A program made the position numbers and the translations under genes. The notes below the pieces were generated by a model. The model made no database searches and was not told the DNA's origin. It was given only the letters and a program-made list of their open reading frames with translations. A stretch of DNA of 48,703 nt from an uncultured Cytophagaceae bacterium (GTDB taxonomy: Bacteria; Bacteroidota; Bacteroidia; Cytophagales; Spirosomataceae). Of this stretch, positions 43,342-48,703 are shown one piece after another. How positions within the stretch are numbered: the first letter of the stretch is position 1; the number at the start of each line of letters is the position of its first letter. The stretch is from NCBI GenBank assembly GCA_903933935.1, contig CAIZMB010000044.1, forward strand, positions 1 to 48,703, given 5' to 3'.

Positions 43342-44022
43342 TTATTTTAAAGCCGCCAGTGCAAGAAAAGAAATTTCTCTTGCGCCGGCGGTTTTTAGTT
43401 TTTCGGCTGCCGCTAAAAAGGTCGCTCCTGTCGTCAAGGTATCATCCACTATTAAAATATGTTGGCCCCTAATTAACTCCTCATTTTCTATCCCAAAAGC
43501 ATCTGAAAGAGTTTCATACCGCTGAACTCTATTTTGGCCTACCAAAGATTTACTCTGAATTTTACGAATTAATACATGTTCAAGACATGGCAATCCGGTG
43601 GCTTTTTGGATACCTTTCGTTAAGCAAGCGGCTTGATTATATCCTCTTTCGCTTAGTTTCTTAGCAAAAAGAGGAATAGGGATCATGGCATCATAAAAAA
43701 TAAATGAATGGGCTTTTTGTAACTCTTTGCCACACCAAAAACCCAAAAACTCACCTAAATCGGAATGCCCCTTGTATTTAACCTCGTGCATGAGGTGCTG
43801 AACTCGACTTCCCTCAGAAAATAAAAAAAAGGCGTTGGCATCTTTAAAATCAAATAACCCGTCAAATTTTGCTGTAATCCAATTAGGCGTAGGCAGAAAT
43901 AAACCTGGCTTTGGCAGGTCCAATCGGCAGCTCGTACAGATAAAATCTTCCGACACTAAAAGTGGAAATTGGCAAGCTCCACAGAGCCTAGGATAAACTA
44001 ATTGTAAAAAGCTCTTAAACAT
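43342..44022 (-). CDS. comF: ComF-family phosphoribosyltransferase-like protein
   Basis: A 226-residue protein of the ComF/GntX type. Near the N-terminus is a zinc-finger-like Cys cluster (LCGACQFP, then CTSC about residues 16-32) and in the C-terminal half a PRTase fold with the PRPP-binding loop ILIVDDTLTTGAT near 188-200, where DDTLTTGAT is the signature. ComF is needed for DNA uptake in competent bacteria; its biochemical action is not settled. It converges with gldJ (6-base gap). The gldJ terminator-like hairpin lies within its final coding region. Confidence 0.88.
   Translation of the reverse strand: MFKSFLQLVYPRLCGACQFPLLVSEDFICTSCRLDLPKPGLFLPTPNWITAKFDGLFDFKDANAFFLFSEGSRVQHLMHEVKYKGHSDLGEFLGFWCGKELQKAHSFIFYDAMIPIPLFAKKLSERGYNQAACLTKGIQKATGLPCLEHVLIRKIQSKSLVGQNRVQRYETLSDAFGIENEELIRGQHILIVDDTLTTGATFLAAAEKLKTAGAREISFLALAALK
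43353..43396 (+). terminator. Imperfect terminator hairpin after gldJ, inside comF
   Basis: On the plus strand CCGCC ... GTGCAAGA pairs with TCTTGCGC ... GGCGG over about 15 positions with a mismatch and a wobble, followed by TTTTTAGTTTTT. It sits 17-60 bases after the gldJ stop, inside the 3' coding part of the opposing comF gene. Confidence 0.5.
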
Positions 44023-44033
44023 CTAGAAAAACT

Positions 44034-44064
44034 TTTGTATTTAATATAAGTTTCAGTAATTTTG
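44034..44064 (+). promoter_or_regulatory. fusA: Promoter of fusA
   Basis: TTTG (44034-44037), 19-base spacer, TAATTTTG (44057-44064). The fusA ATG lies about 105 bases downstream, leaving a leader of about 98 bases in which I saw no clear riboswitch. Confidence 0.65.
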
Positions 44065-44168
44065 CACCCCTAAATCAGTACTAAAACGAAAACATATTGT
44101 TTTGTTGTCCAAGTACTTGATCATTTAAAAATAGAGTTAAAAAAAACATTTCATAATTAAATTTAAAA

Positions 44169-46262
44169 ATGGCACGCGATTTAAGATTTACTAGAAACAT
44201 TGGTATTGCTGCGCACATTGATGCTGGTAAAACCACCACAACAGAACGTATTCTCTATTATGCTGGGGTTTCTCACAAAATAGGTGAGGTACATGATGGA
44301 GCGGCTACCATGGACTGGATGGAGCAAGAGCAGGAGCGTGGGATCACGATCACTTCAGCGGCGACAACAGTAGGTTGGAAATACCGCGATCAAGATTACC
44401 ACATCAACATTATTGACACTCCGGGCCACGTAGATTTTACCGTAGAGGTAAATCGTTCTTTACGTGTATTAGATGGTCTAGTATTTTTGTTCTCGGCGGT
44501 TGATGGCGTTGAACCACAGTCGGAGACCAACTGGCGTTTGGCGAATAACTACAATGTAGCTCGTATTGGATTTGTCAATAAGATGGACCGTTCGGGTGCT
44601 GATTTCTTGAACGTGTGTAAGCAAGTGAAAGAAATGTTAGGTAGTTATGCGGTGCCACTTCAATTGCCTATCGGAGCTGAAGATGGTTTCGAAGGGGTAG
44701 TTGACTTAGTTAACTTCCGTGGAATTAAGTGGAATGAAGCAGATAAAGGAATGACATTTGTGGAAGTTCCCATTCCAGATGATATGTTGGAAGAGGCGAC
44801 AGAATACCGTGAGAAATTATTAGAAGCAGTGGCTGAGTTTGATGAGACTTTGATGGAGAAATACTTCGAAGACCCTACCTCAATCACAGAAGATGAAATT
44901 TTGGCGGCATTACGTGCGGCGACTATATCAATGAAAATCGTTCCAATGCTTTGTGGTTCATCTTTCAAAAACAAAGGTGTTCAAACGATGTTGGATTACG
45001 TGATGGCTATTTTGCCTTCACCGATGGACAAAGAAGGAGTAAAAGGAGTTCACCCAGATACGGGTGCTGAAATCTTAAGAAAACCAAGTGAGGCTGAGCC
45101 ATTTGCAGCTTTAGCATTTAAAATTGCAACAGATCCATACGTAGGTCGTTTATGTTTCATCCGTGCCTATTCAGGAGGTTTAGATTCAGGTTCGTATGTA
45201 TTGAACAACCGTTCAGGAAATAAGGAGCGTATCTCTCGTATTTTCCAAATGCACGCGAATAAGCAAAATGCGATTCCTCGTTTAGGTGCTGGAGATATTG
45301 GTGCAGTAGTAGGATTTAAAGATATTAAAACGGGTGATACCCTTTCGGACGAGAAACACCCAATTATATTAGAGGCAATGGATTTTCCAGAGCCAGTGAT
45401 TGGATATGCGATTGAGCCTAAGAAAGCGGCTGATGCTGATAACTTCTCTAAAGCGATCACTAAGTTGATCGAAGAAGATCCTACTTTACAAGTGGAATCT
45501 AACGAGGAAACAGGTCAAACCATCATCAAAGGAATGGGAGAGCTTCACTTAGAAATTATCATCGACCGTATGCGTCGTGAATTCAATGTAGAAGTAAACC
45601 AAGGTGCTCCTCAAGTTGCTTACAAGGAGTCTTTAACTAAGACAACTGAACACCGTGAGGTTTACAAGAAACAATCCGGTGGTCGTGGTAAGTTTGCTGA
45701 TATCGTATTTGAAATCGGGCCAAGAGAAGATGAAAAACCAGGTTTAGAATTTGTTAATAATATTGTGGGTGGTGTGATTCCTCGTGAATTTATTCCAGCG
45801 GTTCAAAAAGGATTTGAAGAAGCAATGAAAACGGGAGCTTTAGCAGGATATCCAATGGATTCTATGAAAGTTCGTTTATTCCACGGATCTTTCCACGATG
45901 TCGATTCAGATTCATTATCATTTGAATTAGCAGCCCGTATGGGTTACAAAGAATCTGCGAAACAAGCAGGTGCTAAATTGATGGAGCCAATCATGGCCGT
46001 GGATGTTGTTACTCCTGATGAGTATACTGGTCCAATCACAGGTGACTTAAACCGTCGCCGTGGAATCATGAAGGGTATGGATTCACGTCAAGGAGCTGTA
46101 ATCTTAAAGGCTGATGTGCCTCTTTCTGAATTATTTGGTTACGTAACTGATTTACGTACGATGTCTTCAGGACGTGCTACAGCATCATTAACGTTCTCTC
46201 ACTACGAATTTGTTCCCCAAAACCTTGCGGAAGAAGTCGTTAAGAAAGCAAAAGGATTGTAA
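44169..46262 (+). CDS. fusA: Elongation factor G
   Basis: Translational GTPase that drives ribosomal translocation. The 697-residue protein is typical EF-G: G1 AHIDAGKT at 15-22, DTPGH ([12 protein letters not shown]), NKMD, then domains II-V with [45 protein letters not shown] and SGRATASL near the end. Codon use is more biased to common codons than in neighbours, as expected for a highly expressed gene (seen by eye). It stands alone, with a strong promoter and a rho-independent terminator at 46280-46312. No second EF-G copy is in the window. Confidence 0.98.
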   Translation: MARDLRFTRNIGIAAHIDAGKTTTTERILYYAGVSHKIGEVHDGAATMDWMEQEQERGITITSAATTVGWKYRDQDYHINIIDTPGHVDFTVEVNRSLRVLDGLVFLFSAVDGVEPQSETNWRLANNYNVARIGFVNKMDRSGADFLNVCKQVKEMLGSYAVPLQLPIGAEDGFEGVVDLVNFRGIKWNEADKGMTFVEVPIPDDMLEEATEYREKLLEAVAEFDETLMEKYFEDPTSITEDEILAALRAATISMKIVPMLCGSSFKNKGVQTMLDYVMAILPSPMDKEGVKGVHPDTGAEILRKPSEAEPFAALAFKIATDPYVGRLCFIRAYSGGLDSGSYVLNNRSGNKERISRIFQMHANKQNAIPRLGAGDIGAVVGFKDIKTGDTLSDEKHPIILEAMDFPEPVIGYAIEPKKAADADNFSKAITKLIEEDPTLQVESNEETGQTIIKGMGELHLEIIIDRMRREFNVEVNQGAPQVAYKESLTKTTEHREVYKKQSGGRGKFADIVFEIGPREDEKPGLEFVNNIVGGVIPREFIPAVQKGFEEAMKTGALAGYPMDSMKVRLFHGSFHDVDSDSLSFELAARMGYKESAKQAGAKLMEPIMAVDVVTPDEYTGPITGDLNRRRGIMKGMDSRQGAVILKADVPLSELFGYVTDLRTMSSGRATASLTFSHYEFVPQNLAEEVVKKAKGL

Positions 46263-46279
46263 AATTCTTTTTAGATCAT

Positions 46280-46312
46280 AAAAAGCCCGAGCGTCATGTT
46301 CGGGCTTTTTTT
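46280..46312 (+). terminator. Rho-independent terminator of fusA
   Basis: Perfect 11-bp stem AAAAAGCCCGA / TCGGGCTTTTT (46280-46290, 46300-46310) with a 9-base loop and a T-run. It also lies just beyond the 3' end of the opposing acyltransferase gene and may serve both. Confidence 0.9.
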
Positions 46313-46331
46313 ATGGGGTTGGGCCAGGGGT

Positions 46332-47366
46332 TTAGGAAACAAAAAACCTTTTAAAACTTTGTATTGGCTTTTCAATCAAATTAAGTGATAGAAAAGAAAA
46401 GGAAAATAACACAATAAAAGGGACTATATTAAAAGGCAATTCGGGGATAGGGATGTGTAATTTCCCGGCTATTTTGAAAAATAAATCAGGGACTAGCATG
46501 TGGTAGAGGTAAATGCCATACGACATTTGGCCAACGAGTCGCAAAGGGCTGATTGACAGAATTTTGGCAAAATTTCCAGGTTGCATCGCATAAAAAAGCA
46601 CGGCTACTGACACCAAGGAAGTGAACGTTCTAAAAAATAATTGTTTAACTAAATCGGCGTCCGTGTGTTTTAGGCAAATCATTAAAAAACAGAATACGAC
46701 GGGAATAATCAATCGACGGACCCACGCAGCTATTTCTGCAGATTTTCCTTCGCGGATGTAATGTGCTAATAAAGCACCCCAAGCGAAGGTATCCACGCAG
46801 GTCAACATATAAACCCCGATACCTTGTTGGAGATGCACCGAATAATACCTAAAAGCAATACCAAATACCACGCAGAACCATAAAAAATAGACCCGAAAGC
46901 GACTCGAAATTAACAAAATACAAAAAGGCCATAGGACATAAAACTGCTCCTCTACCGACAACGACCAATACGGGGACAAGGTATCTGCCCAGTTGGCCCG
47001 CTGCTCCAACCAATGATTGTACATATATCCCCAATAATACCATGGATGCTCATAAAAGTCGGTATTTATAACAATAGAAACTCTTTTTAAAATCAGTAAA
47101 CCGGCCAACACTAAAAAGTAAATGGGGAAAATACGCAGGGCTCTTCGGATAACAAAGTTCTTAAACGAACGAAAAAATTGCGCTTTGGTTTGTTGCTCCA
47201 TTAAGATATTGGAAATCAAATAGCCCGACAAAACAAAAAATAAGGTGACTCCTATGGGGCCATTTGGCAGAATATTAATTCCAACTCCCTCCGGAAACCA
47301 ATGGAAAACCAAGACCAATAAAATAGCGATGGCTCGAACCCCATCTAAGGCAGGAATATATTTCAT
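46332..47366 (-). CDS. Acyltransferase family 3 (OafA/YrhL-type) membrane protein
   Basis: Polytopic membrane acyltransferase (344 residues from ATG 47366), usually adding acetyl or similar groups to surface polysaccharide. The family start MKYIPALDGVRAIAILLVLVFHWF carries the catalytic His region near residue 22, followed by FFVLSGYLIS, RRALRIFPIYF and SPYWSLSVEEQFYVLWP. About ten hydrophobic segments follow to the C-terminus (GQMSYGIYLYHMLVP near residue 275). The start at 47414 would add 16 residues not like family N-termini. Stands alone; substrate unknown. Confidence 0.9.
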   Translation of the reverse strand: MKYIPALDGVRAIAILLVLVFHWFPEGVGINILPNGPIGVTLFFVLSGYLISNILMEQQTKAQFFRSFKNFVIRRALRIFPIYFLVLAGLLILKRVSIVINTDFYEHPWYYWGYMYNHWLEQRANWADTLSPYWSLSVEEQFYVLWPFCILLISSRFRVYFLWFCVVFGIAFRYYSVHLQQGIGVYMLTCVDTFAWGALLAHYIREGKSAEIAAWVRRLIIPVVFCFLMICLKHTDADLVKQLFFRTFTSLVSVAVLFYAMQPGNFAKILSISPLRLVGQMSYGIYLYHMLVPDLFFKIAGKLHIPIPELPFNIVPFIVLFSFSFLSLNLIEKPIQSFKRFFVS

Positions 47367-47482
47367 TCCGACAAAGCTAAAAAAACGTGCGCAGGAATCA
47401 AACCTCTTATCCACCTATATCCCACTTTATCCCCCGCTTGTATCTTTTGTCTAAAACTCAAGATACTTTCAAACTTTGGATG

Positions 47483-47490
47483 TATTTTTG
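47483..47490 (+). promoter_or_regulatory. Possible -7 element of the ABC ATPase gene
   Basis: TATTTTTG, 22 bases before the ATG at 47512. No TTG at suitable distance; tentative. Confidence 0.3.
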
Positions 47491-47511
47491 AATGAATTAT
47501 AGATTTTACAC

Positions 47512-48222
47512 ATGACTAAAATAATTGAGACCCAAAATATTTCCAAACGCTACGTAATGGGCGAAGAGGTAATCGATGCGTTAAAGAACATCAATATCTC
47601 CGTCAACAAAGGCGAATATGTGGCTTTTATGGGACCCTCAGGCTCTGGTAAATCAACACTCATGAATATTGTAGGCTGTTTAGACACGCCTAGCACCGGA
47701 AAATATATTCTTAACGGACAGGATGTTTCTGAAATGTCGGAAAATGAGTTAGCCGCCGTAAGGAATAAAGAAATTGGATTTGTTTTTCAAACGTTCAATT
47801 TACTTCCCCGTCAATCCGCACTTGAAAATGTAGCCCTACCATTAATTTATGCAGGGTACTCTAAAGCGAGAAGAACTGAAATTGCCATGGAAACTTTACG
47901 TGGGGTCGGTTTAGATAATCGTGCACTGCACAAGCCTAACGAACTTTCGGGGGGTCAAAGGCAACGTGTGGCGGTGGCACGCGCCCTTGTGAATGACCCT
48001 TCTATTTTATTAGCGGATGAGCCAACAGGTAACCTAGATTCAAAAACCTCCTATGAGATTATGGATCTTTTTGACCAATTACATAAAAAAGGAAATACGA
48101 TTGTCATGGTGACGCACGAGGATGACATCGCTCAATATGCGCACCGGATCATTCGTTTACGCGATGGTTTGATCGAGTCAGATACCATCAACACCAATGT
48201 CAGGAAAGTAGAGAAAGGGTAA
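47512..48222 (+). CDS. MacB/LolD-type ABC transporter ATPase
   Basis: A 236-residue ATP-binding subunit of the MacB/LolD/FtsE group. Walker [11 protein letters not shown] near 39-48, Q-loop [11 protein letters not shown], signature [15 protein letters not shown], Walker [13 protein letters not shown] and H-loop VMVTHE are intact. Family partners are FtsX/MacB-like permeases that act on lipoproteins, peptides or antibiotics. No permease is adjacent: the upstream gene is divergent and the downstream gene is a toxin-antitoxin module after 138 bases. The permease must be elsewhere, or the ATPase serves several. Confidence 0.92.
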   Translation: MTKIIETQNISKRYVMGEEVIDALKNINISVNKGEYVAFMGPSGSGKSTLMNIVGCLDTPSTGKYILNGQDVSEMSENELAAVRNKEIGFVFQTFNLLPRQSALENVALPLIYAGYSKARRTEIAMETLRGVGLDNRALHKPNELSGGQRQRVAVARALVNDPSILLADEPTGNLDSKTSYEIMDLFDQLHKKGNTIVMVTHEDDIAQYAHRIIRLRDGLIESDTINTNVRKVEKG

Positions 48223-48310
48223 TAATCAGTCTATTGATTATTTATTTTAATGATCAGTTTTAAATATTTTTAAAACTCAATATCCATGTATTTTTATTGA
48301 TTAGAATTAT

Positions 48311-48338
48311 AATTTATTCACCTTTATGTGAATAAATT
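48311..48338 (+). promoter_or_regulatory. Inverted repeat, probable HigA operator
   Basis: Perfect 11-bp arms AATTTATTCAC / GTGAATAAATT (48311-48321, 48328-48338) with a six-base centre. It ends four bases before the -7 element and so covers the core promoter, as expected for an autorepressor site of a toxin-antitoxin operon. Confidence 0.7.
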
Positions 48339-48341
48339 TCA

Positions 48342-48349
48342 TATCTTTG
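48342..48349 (+). promoter_or_regulatory. -7 element of the toxin-antitoxin operon
   Basis: TATCTTTG matches TAnnTTTG and lies 12 bases before the ATG at 48361, immediately after the inverted repeat. No -33 TTG at normal spacing. Confidence 0.5.
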
Positions 48350-48360
48350 ACGTAAATAAA

Positions 48361-48672
48361 ATGATCATTGTTTTTGATAAAATTGAATTGAAAGAAATTT
48401 ATGAACAGGGCTATTCAGAAAATAGAAAATTTTGGTTTCAACCTGAGGTCATTAAACAATATATAAAAATCATTAATATTTTGCTGGCGATTGAAAAAAT
48501 TGAAGAACTATATCAAATCAAAAGCCTTCATTTTAAAAAATTACTCGGTTCTAAATTTGCACTTCAATCCATAAGGATAAATAATAAGTACCGACTCGAA
48601 TGCATTATAAGTTATGATATTTACGTTTTAGTTGACAAAATTTTATCCATCAGTAACCATTATAAATCATGA
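48361..48672 (+). CDS. HigB-like toxin (RelE superfamily)
   Basis: A 103-residue protein with the RelE/HigB fold pattern: a short N-terminal strand (MIIVFDKIELKEIY), two helices, and the C-terminal strands with LHFKKLLGSKFALQSIRINNKYRLE, where the Arg/Lys residues are the typical active-site region. HigB toxins cut mRNA on ribosomes. I chose ATG 48361, 11 codons after an alternative start at 48328 that lies inside the operator. The order toxin first, antitoxin second, with an ATGA overlap (48669-48672), is the HigBA arrangement. The exact subfamily is inferred; the operator position supports autoregulation. Confidence 0.8.
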   Translation: MIIVFDKIELKEIYEQGYSENRKFWFQPEVIKQYIKIINILLAIEKIEELYQIKSLHFKKLLGSKFALQSIRINNKYRLECIISYDIYVLVDKILSISNHYKS

Positions 48673-48703
48673 AAAATAAACCTGAATTAAAGCCTTTCTT
48701 TTC
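48669..48703 (+). CDS. HigA-like antitoxin, partial (cut by window end)
   Basis: Open frame starting at ATG 48669 inside the toxin stop (ATGA) and running off the window end. Only 11 residues are visible (MKNKPELKPFF), too few to show the expected helix-turn-helix. The call rests on position: the second gene of an overlapping pair behind an operator-like repeat. Confidence 0.55.
   Translation, partial: MKNKPELKPFF

Noticed and set aside
48256-48277. AT-rich palindrome AGTTTTAAA/TTTAAAACT after the ABC ATPase gene
   Set aside because: A stem of only A/T pairs without a clear U-tract; could be a weak terminator but is easily a chance match in AT-rich DNA.
1-48703. Search by eye for tRNA, rRNA, IS elements, CRISPR arrays and prophage genes
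   Set aside because: No transposase, integrase, spaced repeat series or RNA gene was recognised; a tRNA or covariance-model scan would be needed to exclude small RNAs fully.

Overview
The window is a gene-dense, AT-rich chromosomal segment from a Bacteroidota bacterium, most likely of the order Cytophagales (inference; the genus is not claimed). Four things point there. The TAnnTTTG -7 promoter element typical of this phylum recurs upstream of genes, several times with a TTG or TTTG about 16-20 bases further up. The gliding-motility genes gldJ and gldE are present. CcmE carries a CxxxY haem-binding motif, and other gene families typical of the phylum occur (DUF2147, LytS/LytTR pair, ThuA-PQQ dehydrogenase-cytochrome c fusion). 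Genes lie on both strands in short operons, and I found no insertion sequences, prophage genes, CRISPR arrays, rRNAs or tRNAs.

Layout. 1-4.4 kb: a ComA-type phosphosulfolactate synthase, a secreted DUF2147 protein, a hotdog thioesterase and feoAB (ferrous iron uptake). 4.4-10.5 kb: one rightward run carrying the cytochrome c maturation genes ccmB-ccmC-ccmD-like-ccmE-ccmF, a small membrane protein and gldE; ccmF is broken by an in-frame TAA. 10.5-12.1 kb: isochorismate synthase with a hotdog thioesterase (menaquinone branch). 12.1-16.5 kb: histidine phosphatase, LytS-type kinase with LytTR regulator, AI-2E family permease, OmpR-type response regulator. 16.5-21.1 kb: GHL10 glycosidase-like protein, flavin/2Fe-2S reductase, M3 oligopeptidase, small lipoprotein. 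21.2-27.8 kb: membrane protein and DsbD on the minus strand, then glyA, tatC and an ABC-F ATPase.

27.9-35.9 kb: a very large secreted ThuA/PQQ-dehydrogenase/PKD/cytochrome c/CBM fusion, a dienelactone hydrolase followed by a 45-residue lipoprotein gene, a divergent PhyH dioxygenase/AraC regulator pair, TerC, and a family 2 glycosyltransferase. 36.0-43.3 kb: a TonB-dependent receptor behind a TPP (thiamine pyrophosphate) riboswitch, sharing a compact divergent promoter region with mfd, then gldJ. 43.3-48.7 kb: comF, fusA, an acyltransferase-3 protein, an ABC ATPase, and a HigB/HigA-type toxin-antitoxin module behind a perfect inverted repeat, with the antitoxin cut by the window end.

How the genes connect. 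Haem and iron form one theme: feoAB brings in iron, the ccm genes attach haem to exported cytochromes, DsbD can supply periplasmic reductant, and the secreted fusion protein at 27.9-31.3 kb carries a CxxCH site that would need that machinery. A second theme is the outer envelope: gldE and gldJ for gliding and type IX secretion, a possible sulfonate-lipid precursor enzyme (ComA), and the thiamine-regulated receptor. I did not find a clearly undescribed multi-gene system. The best leads are the interrupted ccmF, the TPP-riboswitch receptor with its overlapping divergent promoters, ComA in a gliding bacterium, the secreted redox fusion, and the 45-residue lipoprotein gene.
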